This document shows, in pieces, positions 22,578 to 34,776 of a DNA stretch of 64,000 bases. The stretch is taken from assembly GCA_963555705.1 (NCBI GenBank), contig OY743189.1:7767501-7831500 (forward strand), in the 5' to 3' direction. This DNA comes from Ligustrum vulgare (taxonomy: Eukaryota > Streptophyta > Magnoliopsida > Lamiales > Oleaceae). A program made the position numbers and the translations under genes. Below the pieces are notes generated by a model. That model was not told where the DNA came from and searched no databases. It saw only the letters and a list, made by a program, of their open reading frames with translations. Numbering within the stretch: position 1 is the stretch's first letter; every line of letters begins with the position of its first letter.

Positions 22578-25450
22578 TATAATATCGGATGGCTCCTTCG
22601 TAACTTAAAAGAGCTCAAAGTGCAACTATAGAATCTCATGGACAAAGGTTTTATTCAACCTAGTTTTTTTTTTTCCATAGGATGCTCAGGAGCTATACCT
22701 GAAGAAGAAAGATGGTTTTATGAGACTTTGCAAAATCGATTTTAGACATGGCAAAACCAGTTTTATGAAGTTGTGATGAGATGTTGAGATTAGAAGTGAT
22801 ATGATTTTATTGAGACTTTTATGAGAAGAATTATGAAATTTGAGATTTAAAGATTTGATTCTTAATTATTGGGAATTAAGGAATGGATATTGTGTTTGAG
22901 TAAGTGAATTATTCCTCTATTTTTAGAGAAATTTATAATGTTGTTTGGTCTTGTAACTAAGAAATTTTGGGAATTTGATTTGTGACATATATTTATAAGT
23001 ATGACTAATGGGTGGTCATTTGAGCCAATTAATGTATTGAAGGAAGTGAGATATTGATATTGGAAACTATGATTTGAAATTGTTATGTTGAGGAATTAAG
23101 AATTGATTTTCTGGGATATCAAGGTATACATGAAGTTATGTGATGACTTGATGCGTATATTGGGAAATGTCAAGAAGATGAGTGAAGACAAATGTTATGG
23201 CATTAGTGGAAAGAATTTTAATTATTCTTAGGAACTTATTGATTATTAGTGAGAAATGATCACTTATATTGGAGAATATTATAAATTATGATGGTAAGTG
23301 ATAATACTGTTGATTTATTTTGGAAGTTGATTGGTAGATGATATGTTAAAGATTTGGTTATTTACATGCAATATGATTATTTGGGAAAGTTAGTTATAAT
23401 TATTGGGAGATGTTGAAAATATTTTATAGTGAGATGCCTTAAAGGAGTAACCATTTATTTGAAATGAGAATTTGGGGACATATGATTGAAGGTTTGGGAT
23501 TATGTGAGATAATGATGATTGTCATAAGGTCATTTGAATACAAAAGGTACAAGAGATAATTATAAGGAATAATACGATTGCTCTTATGGTGAGAACTGAA
23601 GGTGACGATGTATTGAGATTATGAAATAAGTTGACTTTCCATGAATAAGTTATGCTATATTTGGTTTTAAGTGGAATTCGAATAAAGAGAAATCTCAGTC
23701 ATGGAAAATAAATCAGGTTTCATCGTAAATTGAATGATTCACTGATGTACGTTAAGTTTTCATTGATGATACTAAAATATCATATGAGAGATTGTTGGAT
23801 GAAATTGATAAAAGAAACTTTATCAGGTCCTAGATTTGTACAAGTATTGTAGAAGTAATGCATCTGATCGGAGTAAAGTTTATGATAGTACATACCATGA
23901 AATTGTGGAAATTATTATTGATGGTATCTTGATTCAAAAATAAGAAATGAAATTTTAGGCAATTGTCCTTGTGGATAGAATTTGTGGAAAATGAGAATAA
24001 GACTTCAGAATGATTACTTATTATGGAGTAGTGTGCAGAAGGAGTGACAATGACAGAATTTAAGATTTATAGAGATTGAGAGATTGGTATATATAAGATT
24101 TCCGTGATTTATTGATGTATGAATGTTCATGTGATATATATGATGGTTATTATACTTTGATCTCAAGGAGATTGATATGATTAAATGTTGAGGTCATAGG
24201 GTATGGTGACAAGTGGCATGTCACATGATTATCACAAGTTATGGTGAGTAGACAGTTAATGAAGGTCATGATTGTCCTATGGAAGAATAGTGTGATGATA
24301 TGTTTGAACTAATCAATGGTTTGTTTATGACAAGATAGATGAATTTATTTAAAATTTTGGTGATGTAGTTGTGGTTACTCATTGTTGGTTGTGCATTAGA
24401 TGTGAGTAGAGCATATTATTCATTTTGAGATCTCCATGGAATATACATAAATTTGGATTGGTTGAAATCTAAGATGATCATTAGTCTAACTTTTACTTAT
24501 TGTGGAGTTGTATCTTTGGGTTGAGTAAACTTGATGAGGAATTCTATATGAATCACAAAAGTCTTATTCATTGGTGATAGGTTAATGATTTATTTATAAA
24601 ATACTTGGTTAGAGTATTGTTGTTATGATGATTTTGAAAGCATGAATTCTTAAATTAGTACCTTGGCTTTAGTTTTAAGATGAGTGTATGATGCTGAATA
24701 CTTGATTACAATATGTAAGTATGGGTTACAGGATTTAAGTTAATTCTTCGATTTTAAAAGAAATGTCAGCATGTTCAGAAAGGATTTCGTTTGTAAATCT
24801 TTCCAGAAAGATTCTGTCAAAGTTTTAGTATTTCTACTGTATATTTTGGTATGGACGTTAAGTTTCAATAATTCTGGATTATAAAGTTTTAATTTTGTCA
24901 ATCTTGATTTTAGTTTTAAGAATGTGATCAATCAATATATATATTAAGGTTTAGACGTTAGAATAGATCCTATGAAAGGCTGGAAATGGAAAGTTAGTGA
25001 ATGGATTCATAAGTGGGATAATGTTGGTTGATGATCTCCTACAACAATAGCTATTAAACTTCGATCCGTATTGAGTACCATACGATAGAAAATGTAGATT
25101 GCCGGTTCATTGGCATGAAGTAGGAGAAAGAAGATTATTGGGTCCAGTAATAGTACAGCAGACAACTGAAGTTGTTGAAATAATTCGTCAGGGAATGAAA
25201 ATTGCACAGAGTTGACAGAAAAGCTATGTGGACAGAAGAAGGAAACCTTGGAATTCGTTGAAGGAGATGTGATCTTTTTGAAGGTAGCCCTTATGAAAAG
25301 AGTCATGAGGTTCGGGAAGAAAAGAAGGTAACATTAGTTAAAGTCTTTTGGAGGAATCATGCAGTGGAAGAGGCTACTTGGGAACGCGAAGATGAAATGC
25401 GTACTAAGTATCCACAAGTTTTGGTAAATTTTAATTTCGAGGACGAAATT
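22578..25450 (+). pseudogene. Decayed Tekay pol (RT to chromodomain)
   Basis: Near 22582-22740 the frame shows YRMAP, LKELKVQL and KKDGFMRLC, the N-terminal part of Gypsy RT. The middle is so decayed that no frame survives beyond some 60 codons. At 25090-25320 integrase C-terminal signatures return (CRLPVHWHEVGE-like, QKSY, FLKVALMKRVMRFGKK split over frames). At 25340-25410 a WRNHAVEEATWEREDEM stretch is the typical chromodomain end of Tekay elements. Composition is strongly A/T-shifted, as expected after long methylation and C-to-T decay. Confidence 0.8.
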
Positions 25451-25470
25451 TCTTTTAGGGGGTAAGGAAT
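25433..25470 (+). other. Hairpin and polypurine tract of the Tekay element
   Basis: Stem AATTTCG-AGGA-CGAAATT (25433-25450), then TTTAGGGGGTAAGG before the LTR at 25471. Confidence 0.8.
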
Positions 25471-28249
25471 TGTAAGACCACTTTTCATTTTTCTTACAAT
25501 TTTAAATTTCCACGTAATATTGTGGTGAATGTTATTATAAATTATAATTTTATGATCTTTAACATCTATAATTGGAATTATCTTGCAGTGGAAGGACTTG
25601 GACGCCGTCTCGATCAATGTACCAATTAAAATGTTTATAAATTGTTTACGTACAATTCTATGTCTAATTATTTATCTCAAATTGTTGCTTTCCAATTCTA
25701 TTGTAATTGAGTAGTAAGTTGCCTAAATTGTATTAAATTGAAGTTGGGAAAAGTTTGGTGACACTTTGGAATTTTATTTGAAAGTTATGAGCCTACATTA
25801 CTAATTTATGAGAGTTGAGGGACTAAATTGCAATTTAGCAAAAGTTAAACATTAAACCCTAACCTAACCCTCATTCTCACCCTCTCACTTACGATCTCTC
25901 ACTCTCCGTCTCAACTCCCTCACGCTCTCTCTTGCTCTATCCGATCTCTCTCTCCCTCACGACCATGTCTCTCGTCGGGCGCATCGCCGGCCACCTCACT
26001 GCCGCCGAGTCACCACCGCGACACCACCACCATACCTTGGTGTAAGCCCCTCTTCTCCTTCCCTTCCTCGCCCGCAAACACCTACTCACACTGCCACACG
26101 GGTTTGCACACACACACCCGCTCACACACACAGAGATTTATATGCTGAATTTTATGTATAGGTTGATGTATAAATGGATTTAATGTAAGTATGTACGAAT
26201 TTTCTCACATTTTCAGATTTTGGTTTTTGGTTGATTTTCGAATTTTACCTTAAATTAAGGATTTAATGATGGTTATGTGTGTGAGTATTGATGTATGGGA
26301 ATGTGTATATGATTATGTATGTATAGGTGTATGTAAATATGTAGATTTTGGATTTTTATGTGGGAATATGTATAAATTCAGATTTTATGGTAAGTTTGAG
26401 TTTCGAAAATTATAAATTTGTTTAATTTAAGTTCATATTAAACTTTGGTAAGAAGTATAAAATTTTTGATTTGGGTAATGCATATACATACAAGTAAAAT
26501 TCGGATTTTATAATGTTTAAATTGGTAAATTGATATTGGGTAAAGTTTGAGTTAAGTTAAATATTTTAGTTTGAGTTTGAATTTAAAAATGAGAGTCTCT
26601 AACGTGGATTGAAATTTATCTCTTATTTTCGAATATGGTTTTATGTGTTTTGGTCATTATGTAAAGTCACGCGTGGGTTAAATTGAAATTTTAATCTCGG
26701 TTAATGTTTGATTATTATTAAAATGAATAACGAATGTGTTTGTGAACAAAAAATTACATGTTTTGTCGAATGGTTTAAATCTTTTGATTTCGAGCATTGT
26801 ATGGAAGTATTTAATATATCTTAATACCTTGTTTGGAATAAATGATCACAAGAATGAAAAGGGAAAGAAGACTTATTGTTTTAACTTGTTTAATGTAATG
26901 TTGAAAGAATGATGAATATACCAATTTGAACTGAAAGTATATTTTATGCAATGAATGAATATGACTAGTGTTGTTGGTACATTGACGGCACGGGCAGTCG
27001 AGGCTCCTCCACTTGCAAATCAAGAAAACGGTAAATTACTAAGGACTGCAAGTAAGTAAACTTCCCCCTACTTTCATCAAAGTTGAATGTTAATGTGGAA
27101 TTAATGTGCTTAATTGACATTCGTGTTAATTACGGAATTTTAATGCTTTTGGTCTACCATATGCAATTATGTGTAGTTAAGGAGATGTTCAAGCATGCAC
27201 GTTACATGTCATTGCATCATCAAGCATGCATTGGCATCGAAATGGGAAAGTCAAATGTTTTAATGAAAGGAATGTGTCAAAGTGCAATTTTTGTCAAAAA
27301 TTGTGTATCCCAAGTTTTTGAAAGAATGGGTGTACTTCTATGTCATGAAAGATGCGAGTGGGAAATGGGGCGCGGGGGACCGGCGTACCCGAATGTAATG
27401 AGCCGCTTTGCGGTGGAATGAAGTGAATGAGCCGCTTTGCGGTGGAATGAATGTAATGAGCCGCTTTGCGGTGGGAAAGTGAATGTTAAACCGCTTTGCG
27501 GTGGAAATGCGCATGTTAATCTGGTTCCAAATAAGAATGGCCCACTGTTATCTGATTGACTAGAAGTTACATCAAGTGAGCTCACGATGGAATGAAGTGA
27601 AGTTTTGAAATGTTAAGTGAAAGTTCGAAAAGTTTGAAAGTTTTGGAAAGTAAAGTAAATGGGGATACATACATGGAATTTTTGAAAAAGCATTCATGTC
27701 ATAAGCATGCATTCATGCATACAGTTTACTTACTGAGCTTTAGCTCACCCCAATCCCTCCCCAACATTTCAGGTGATGAAAGTTAGGTGATCCGAGGAGA
27801 GCACTCGGCAGCTGACTCAGGCTATACCCGCTTCAACCTTTTTAAAATAAAGTTAAATTAGAATTTATTTCAATTTCTCACTATTTATTCTTTAATTCAT
27901 GTATTATTGAGGTTAAATCACCTCTTGTTTCATTTGCTAAGTTTATTTACTTGGAAATGTATCGTTGAGGAGTTTGGGACTTATTGAATGGTTTTGATGA
28001 TTATGAGATTGAATGAGTTGAGATGTATGCTTTAAAAATGGTTTTGAAGTCCCTCTACAGGTTGGTTAAGTCCAATTTACAGAGGAGACTCTGTCGAAAT
28101 TTCTGCTAAAATTACATCCGAGAAAAATGGAACGTTTAAATGTGTAAACGTTTTAAATTCCGCATGGTTTTAAATGATTTATTTCCGCATTAAAAAAAAA
28201 AAGGGAAGTTAACACCTAGGTTTGAGATTCTTGAACTTGGGGTGTTACA
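25471..28249 (+). repeat. Tekay 3' LTR
   Basis: Starts TGTAAGACCAC and ends GGGGTGTTACA (2779 bases), the usual termini of Tekay/Del LTRs. The GC-rich part 25930-26110 and the open frames in it (for example 25937-26131) are LTR sequence, not genes. Confidence 0.85.
27398..27510. repeat. Minisatellite with CCGCTTTGCGG hairpin, four copies
   Basis: The unit GAGCCGCTTTGCGGTGGAATG occurs at about 27401, 27430, 27460 and 27490. Each contains the inverted repeat CCGC-TTT-GCGG. Confidence 0.9.
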
Positions 28250-28557
28250 GCAGGCATATCTACTGTGGATGGTGATTTTACAATTGAAAGGGTCGAGAAT
28301 ACTGCAAAGCAAAGTACACAGTAAGTCTTTTGAGTATGATAAATATTGTGTCCTTATTGTTTTTTTTAATTTGCTACAAAAATATATTCATTCTTTATTA
28401 TCTCATTAATTGCAGAGGAGATTGTGGTATTTTTACCATTAAATTTATTGAATTTTTAAGTGTTGGAGGGGAAGTTGATAAAGTCAGTAACCTATATATG
28501 CTCCAGTGGAGAAAGAAATTGGCGATTGACTTATACGGATTTGATTATGATCCTTAA
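28250..28557 (+). pseudogene. MULE DUF1985/Ulp1-like gene, 3' end (C48 peptidase C-terminus)
   Basis: Two pieces: 28254-28320 (GISTVDGDFTIERVEN) and 28416-28557, joined over an intron with the acceptor TTGCAG at 28410-28415. The second holds RGDCGIFTIKFIEFLSVGG; the Cys of GDCG is the catalytic cysteine of Ulp1/C48 peptidases. The stop TAA at 28555-28557 is a natural end. The catalytic His and Asp would lie in the part missing at the Tekay junction. Confidence 0.85.
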
Positions 28558-28714
28558 ATTTCTATAACTGACTATTTTTTGTATTTTTGTAAATTATAAT
28601 ATCTGTATATGATTTTTTTTTTTTTTTTTTTTTGTAAATGACTAAAATTTTTAAATTTATTGTTTGGGATTTTCATGACCTGTCCACTTGTATATATATT
28701 GGTTCTGGATACTG

Positions 28715-29140
28715 GTAGGTTTTTCAGCAGGTTAACCTACACATAAAAACTCTGGTCGGTTCAATGGTAGGTTAACCAACCATTAACCTACCCATTAATA
28801 GACATGGTCGGTTATGGGGTAGGTTAACCTACTATTAACAACTCAAGTCGGTTAAAGGGTAGGTTAACTGACCTTTAACCTACCCGTTAACAGACGTGGT
28901 CGGTTACGGGGTAGGTTAACCTCCTCATAAAAACTCAGGTCAGTTAAAGGGTAGGTTAACCAACCAGGTCGATTTATGAGGGTTTAAATGACTGAATAAC
29001 CTAAACCCTAAACACTCAAAAACCAACTAGGTAGGTTAACGTACCCCTTAACCGACCACTTTGGTTAATAGGTAGGTTAACCTATCTCTTAACCGACTTG
29101 GTTAGTTAATGGCTGTGGTTAACCTACCTAGTCGGTTATC
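28715..29140. repeat. GGTTAACC palindrome cluster 3 (intergenic)
   Basis: More than ten sites behind the Ulp1 stop, in longer irregular units such as GGTAGGTTAACC, GGTCGGTTA and TTAACCGACC. Confidence 0.9.
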
Positions 29141-29159
29141 AACTTTTGAGGATCGATTT

Positions 29160-29750
29160 TAAGTTTGACGTGAACAACCGATTTCAGTAATCGAGGTCAA
29201 ATTTTAGCAACTTTCTCAAATCTATTAAAACGTTCGATCAATTATTAAGATCATTAAGAGTGACGTGAACAATCGATTTTACCAATCGAAGTCCTAAGTC
29301 TGCATCTTTATCAAATCTATTAAAATGTTTGATCAATTATTAAGTTCATTAAGTGTGACGTGAATAATTGATTTTCCCAATATGGATCAACATTAGCAAC
29401 TTTCTCAAATTTGTCGCTAACGTTTGATCAATTATTAAATTCATTAAGTGTGATGTGAACAATCAATTTTCCCAATCTGTATCAAAATTTAGCAACTTTC
29501 TCAAATTTGTCGCTATCATTTGATCAATTATTAAATTCATTAAGTGTGAAAATGGACAAATGATTTTACCAATCTGGATCAACATTTGCAACTTTCTCAA
29601 ATTTATTAAAACGTTTGATCAATTATTAAGTTCTTTAACTGTGACGTGAACAATTGATTTTACTAATTGGGATCAAGTTCAGCAACTTTCTCGAATCTAT
29701 CAAAACGTACGATCAATTAGATCATTAAGTTTGATGTGTTGAATTTATCA
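29160..29750 (+). repeat. 95-bp tandem repeat, about six copies
   Basis: Each unit contains TGACGTGAACAA-TCGATTTTACCAAT, then GCAACTTTCTCAAATCTATTAA, ending TTTGATCAATTATTAAG. The TGACGTGAA-type starts fall at 29166, 29261, 29356, 29451, 29547, 29642 and 29732. It lies between two GGTTAACC clusters. Confidence 0.9.
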
Positions 29751-29859
29751 AATCTTTCTTTATTTTTAAATGACTAAAAAATTTGAATTTATTGTTTGGG
29801 ATTTTCATGACATGTCCACTTGTATAGGTCTAATTTGATTTGTATATACTGGTAGGTTT

Positions 29860-30240
29860 TTTTGCAGGTTAACCTACTCATAACAGCTCAGGTCGGTTAA
29901 AGGGTAGTTTAACCGACCAGGTCAATTTTTGAGGGTTTAAACGACTGAATAACCTAAACCCTAAACCCTCAGAAATTGACTAGGTAGGTTAACCTACCCA
30001 TTAACCGACGTGGTCGGTTACGACGTAGGTTAAACTACCCCTTACAACCACTTTGGTTAATAGGTAGGTTAACCTACCTCTTAACCGACCTGGTTAGTTA
30101 TGGCTATGGTTAACCTACCTAGTCAAAATGTTTCAAACCCCAGCCTAGTCGGTTAACCGGTCAGTTAACCGACCAAGTTGGTTAGAGGTCGGTTAACCTA
30201 TCTCTTAACCGACCAAATCAGTTCGGAGGTAGGTTAACCT
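29860..30240. repeat. GGTTAACC palindrome cluster 4 (intergenic)
   Basis: Same motif family as cluster 3, and the leading sequence (TTGTTTGGGATTTTCATGAC...TGTCCACTTGTATA, about 29800) repeats that before cluster 3 (about 28660), so the whole block was duplicated. Confidence 0.9.
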
Positions 30241-30285
30241 ACTACAGAACTGAATAGTTTGCATTTATGCCATTTGATCAGTATG

Positions 30286-30290
30286 GTAAC
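30286..30290. repeat. Target-site duplication GTAAC of the CRM-type element, left copy
   Basis: GTAAC directly before the LTR start TGATGAG; the second copy is at 44644-44648. Confidence 0.9.
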
Positions 30291-30527
30291 TGATGAGTTC
30301 CGGAGTGGCTCAACGAGCGTTGACCCGTTGCACGTGCCCGTAGGACCAATAACGAGACAAAGAGCCAAAAGAATCAAGCAGGCAATGCAAGGATTCATGC
30401 AAGCGTGGATGGACGAGTGCTCGAGTGCAAAGACTTCATTTACGTTGCATGACAAAGTGGAAGAAGAACCAAAGTTGTTACTACGCATTTGGAATAAAGA
30501 ACAACAAGAAATTAAGGCAGAAGCATT
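30291..30527 (+). repeat. 5' LTR of the CRM-type element, first part
   Basis: Identical but for one base to 43716-43952, the start of the 3' LTR. Its open frame (30259-30585) is the LTR copy of the pol C-terminus, not a separate gene. Broken off at 30527 by the Tat element. Confidence 0.9.
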
Positions 30528-30846
30528 TGGTCCCTGTCTTTTAATTGCACAGCAAGTCCTCCAACTTCTGATTGTTGCAATTTAACCCTTGAACTTCTGA
30601 TTTCTTCCAAATTCGATTTTTTCTTCAAATTAGCTATTTGATTGACTGCATCAATTCTTGAATTGCTCACTTTGATTCTTTTATCATCCAATTTGCTTGT
30701 TTTTGCTCCAATTCCATTATTTTCTCGACTTTGAGATTATTTATGAAATATAAACAAATAACACAAAATAAATAGCAAATATTCTAAAACAAACATATAA
30801 AGTCCTGCTTTTAGGATAGAAATAAGTGTATAAAATACACTTATCA
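30528..30846 (-). repeat. 3' LTR of the Tat element (truncated)
   Basis: Corresponds to 35903-36221. On the minus strand it starts TGATAAGTGTATTTTATACAC, in which AAGTGTAT and ATACACTT form a hairpin. The junction with CRM sequence shares TT. Confidence 0.9.
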
Positions 30847-33831
30847 ACACCCCCAAACTAGAACTATTGTTCGTCCTCGAACAAAATAAAACTAAACTAT
30901 AAATGTAAAACGGCAAAATAAAAAATTATGTTTTTGCTTTTGTCAACTTATTTACCATGCGCTTCAATAATCCAAATTGACGGTTCACTTTAGACAAAGA
31001 AATATGAACAACATAAAATATTTACATTCATCCGATGCTCAACTTCATTGTGTGTGTGTGAATAGCCAGAATCAGATGCAAACTTATGCAAAAATAAACT
31101 TGATAATGTGTGACTTTTTATGCAAGAGTAAGCCCGAATCTCGTGTGGTCAACAATGATTTTCTTTTGATTTTCCTTACCCCCTCATGAATCAGCACAAC
31201 CTTACTGCTTTTCTCTCGTATCCCGAGGTCTTTCCTATTGATGTGGCTTCTAAACATGTATACATTGCATTTTTTCACACAAGGCAGTTAGGACTAGACA
31301 AGTATGCACGACAGACCAAGAATAATTAACAACATGTTAGGAATTTCAACCAACAAAGCTTATACCATTTTATTCTATTTTTCTTTCATATGGACGACAT
31401 TTTCTTTTAATGTCCTTATCTTTTACCATCTTTGTGCAATAATTTTCATACTTGCTTTCTATATGACCCCTGTAGCGAGCTTTAGGTCGGTAGCTCCTAA
31501 CTCAGTTGAGCTTAGGGTACCAGATTCAGAGAACCCCTCAGACTTAATTACCCGAGTCATAAAGGCATAAACAAAAAAGTTAAAGATGTTTTAACGTCTT
31601 ATGTGTAAGTCCACTCTCCGTACTTGCTTTCTAGTTGACCCCTGTAGCGAGCTTTCAGATCGGTAACTCCCAAACCAGTTGGCTTTAGGGTACCAGGTCC
31701 AAAGAACCCCTCAGACTTACTTGCTCCAGTCAAAAAGGCATTTGAAGAGTAGAATAAGACCTTCAGCATTTTTCTGTTTTGATGCTGGTTATTATGGTTT
31801 ATACCCGTTGATCGAAATCCCTTACACTAAAGATGTACAATTAAAAATTCCAAATCTTAAATCCATCAATGCATACTCATACTAACCTTCCCACCCCCAA
31901 ACTGTTCTTGAGCAGTTTGGTTCTACATTTCAGGTCGGGATCTAAATTACTTAAGGTTTGGGATTTTTCAATCAATACTATGTTCAAAGTGCACAAGTTT
32001 ACCCCACAAGTATCAAGCATCTCCCCACACAAGTCATTACTTGAAATTGGCTATGTGCTCCAATTTGATTAAAGTCTTACATGGATGAATGTTTAGAAAA
32101 AAATTAGTTCGCATGTTGTCCAATTTTCTAACTAAAGCACAAAAGTCAATTCAAATCATGTCATAAGCAATAAATAAGTTAACAAAATTTTTCAAAATTT
32201 TCACTTTTTATGATTTTTTTTCCACATTTTTCAATATATTTGAATTTTCTACCCAAAATCGAATGAATGTGTACATGAAGCACATGAATGAGATTCCCAC
32301 CCCCAAACTAGAATCATACATTGTCCTCAATGTGTTCAAAACATATAAAGAAAATAAACACAGAAATAACAAAGGGGGTTAATGTACTTCCCGGGTTTAG
32401 AGAGTTGGTGTTCCCATTTTTGAAGCTATGACTCGAATGTTTGTTGGATGAAATGACCCCTTACTTCCTTTTCCATGTTTGACGTGAATTGTCCCATGAT
32501 GATATGTTCCTTGCAAATAAACATTAATGATCATTAGAAATATAATTATTACATAGGAACTAAAGAAAATAAAAACAACACACCCAAACTAGGACTTAGA
32601 AAAATTTTGAGATTTTTGAAAAGTGGTTGACCCCTGATTTTCAACCCTTGACATCGCCTCGAAAAAGTGAAAATTTCCCGAGACATGTCCCGGGCATATG
32701 AAAGTACATAACTTGGTCTACAACATATCAAAAATTCATTAAGTTAGAAGTTCATTTGGGTCATGAAAAGATGTGACAAAGTAGGTGCAGTGAAGCTGAA
32801 AACAGGTGCATTGGTGCAGTGGTGCCTGCAATGGCCTTGCAATGAACTGCTTTGTAGTGCAAAGATGTTCATGTTGAGTTCTATGCCTTAAATCTTTGTA
32901 AACAATGAATGGATGATGCACAAATGGTGTTTAACATGTAGTGAGGGTGATCATCCAAAAAGATTTACCAAAACTCAATAAAAACCTCATTGAAACATTT
33001 TATCGAGCACCTTGAATGCATATGAAGAAATCAATGAAAATCATAGAGTTGGAGACTTGAATTAAGCCAAGAATTTTCACCTATTAAACACAATTCAATA
33101 CCCCAAGTTCTATCCTAAGCCTATCACTATCAATCCACAATATTCAATTTCCACAAAAATTTGAAGAACACAAGAATTATGCATAATCTTGGAAATTGGT
33201 GAAAAATTCTTACCTTTGGATGATTTTGATGCAATGCAAGGAATGATTTTGAGTTATAATGATGTGCAAACTTAGGGGAACAGTTGGGGACTCAATGTGA
33301 GATGATTTGGGGGAGGAATTTCGGGTTTGAAGTGGTTAAAATGAAAGAAGAATGCATATTAAACAATCTGCCGGTTCTGCCCAATTTCAAACCGTGCGAC
33401 CGCACGGTGTTGAAGGTAATGACTTGAAATTTTTCCAAATCTGAGTTTTGGACCCTGTTTTTGACCCCAAAATGCCTTCTAATGCTTGCAACTAACCTCC
33501 ACGCTATATGCTCATGTCCTAAACTAGGTTCTCATGTTGAAAAATTGTGATGATAAACAACAACAAAAATTGAAATGCAATTAAAGCTAAAAATGTTAAA
33601 ATATGCAAAATGGAATACTAGAATTACTTAAAACACATAACAACTCAATGCACGCATTCTAAACATACTAGTGATCCTAAAACGCAAGGTCAAGCATCTA
33701 AACAACTAGAAAGTAATAAAAGCAATCAAAAGCAATAAACAAAACAAATAAAGAAAAGAGTTTGAGAAATTGGGTTGCCTCCCAATAAGCGCTTCATTTA
33801 TAGTCTAGAGCTAGACTTTATGGAAATTAAT
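30847..33831 (-). other. Non-coding 3' region of the Tat element
   Basis: Polypurine module: stem TTGTTCG-AGGA-CGAACAA (30884-30867 on the minus strand), then TAGTTTGGGGGTGT up to the LTR. A second hairpin plus purine tract at 32333-32297 (ACATTG-AGGA-CAATGT, then TAGTTTGGGGGTGGG) parallels that at 10575. Imperfect duplication: 31451-31610 resembles 31622-31790 (TGACCCCTGTAGCGAGCTTT, GGGTACCAG, GAACCCCTCAGACTTA). The palindrome CCGTGCGACCGCACGG is at about 33393-33408. No coding frame recognised. Confidence 0.7.
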
Positions 33832-34581
33832 TCAAGGGCACCTAAAGAAAGCTTTGGATGCCTTTCCCATCTTCTTTCTTTTGGATTTGTTCCACTCCTC
33901 ATTTGATCTCCAAGACTCGAAATTGCCCCTCTCCATATTATAGAACATGTCGTCATCTAATTCAAATTCAACTATGAAGACTTCCACCTCCTCATCGGGT
34001 TTAATTACAAACTCAATTACTTGGCAATCAACAAGGTCAAAACCATGTAAGTTGATTTCTTCCCCATTGATGTCCAAATCTCTATTTAGCTCCACTGTGA
34101 TTGATTTTTTATCATCTTCAAGTGTTTCTTCAATAGTTGACTCATCTTTGGATTCAATGGCGGGTTTTTCGTCAAACTCCACGGGCATTGGCGAGTCTTT
34201 CTTATGAACTTTCTCGAGTGGATTATATCCCCACCTTTTAAATTCACTCCAATACATGGAGTCTCCTAGCACCATATCACCTTCGTCTATCTTGGCTAGC
34301 TTCTGATAGTATTTTGAAATTACCCTTTCACTCCAAAGTGGAGGACCATCTCCCACTAGAGCGATGTCCTCATCCCAATCATTCGGTACACACTCATCAA
34401 AGAGCATGTGACTTGCATCCGACATGTCAATTGCTTGTTGTCGACATTTCAAGTATTCTTTAAACACTAGGAGTTTTGGTGTGACCCAAATATTGCTCGC
34501 ATCCAAGCACTGTCCATTACAATATATTTTGGAGCAAAATTCACAGTCTGGATATTCTCTAAACATGTCTTCATAGTCCAT
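33832..34581 (-). CDS. Protein of unknown function, only gene of the non-autonomous Tat element
   Basis: 249 codons from ATG at 34581, 196 bases inside the primer site, so it is the first and only gene on the element RNA. N-terminus MDYEDMFREYPDCEFCSKIY with C-x2-C-x4-C-x3-C (CEFCSKIYCNGQC), possibly metal-binding. The middle contains FDECVPNDWDEDIALVGDGPP, the second half is strongly acidic (EETLEDDKKS, EEVEVFIVEFELDDD), the C-terminus basic (KSKRKKMGKASKAF). No signal peptide, membrane helix, zinc knuckle or enzyme motif. Some Tat/Ogre elements carry an extra gene before gag; this may be that gene kept alone. The frame is fully open in an otherwise non-coding element. Confidence 0.6.
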   Translation of the reverse strand: MDYEDMFREYPDCEFCSKIYCNGQCLDASNIWVTPKLLVFKEYLKCRQQAIDMSDASHMLFDECVPNDWDEDIALVGDGPPLWSERVISKYYQKLAKIDEGDMVLGDSMYWSEFKRWGYNPLEKVHKKDSPMPVEFDEKPAIESKDESTIEETLEDDKKSITVELNRDLDINGEEINLHGFDLVDCQVIEFVIKPDEEVEVFIVEFELDDDMFYNMERGNFESWRSNEEWNKSKRKKMGKASKAFFRCP

Positions 34582-34776
34582 GTTGAAATCATTTATTGCA
34601 AGCCAATGGTAGATTCAAATATACCTCGCAAGAAAAACCAAACATGGGAAGGCTTAAAATTGTGGTGGATAATCCAAAGTAACAAAATAAAAATAAACTA
34701 AAAATAAAATAAAATAATAAAAAAAGTAAAAAGTCCGAATTAGTGAAAGTAATCTAAAAATAAATTTAAACTACAA

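Larger units (their letters stand above)
22578..28249 (+). mobile_element. 5'-truncated, decayed Tekay/Del-type Gypsy chromovirus
   Basis: Starts abruptly inside reverse transcriptase, runs through integrase and a chromodomain-like tail to a complete LTR, and splits the MULE Ulp1 gene. The 5' LTR, gag and protease are absent, and about a third of the Ulp1 peptidase coding sequence is missing at the same place, so a deletion accompanied or followed the insertion. Confidence 0.8.

Noticed and set aside
25937..26131. GC-rich frame with Cys/Arg-rich peptide
   Set aside because: Inside the Tekay LTR; antisense to a Pro/His codon run, no similarity.
30259..30585. 108-codon open frame repeated at 43.7-43.96 kb
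   Set aside because: It is the LTR copy of the CRM pol C-terminus, not an independent gene.
33832..34581. Host gene for the 249-codon protein
   Set aside because: Sits between primer site and LTR of a young retroelement on the same strand; treated as an element gene.
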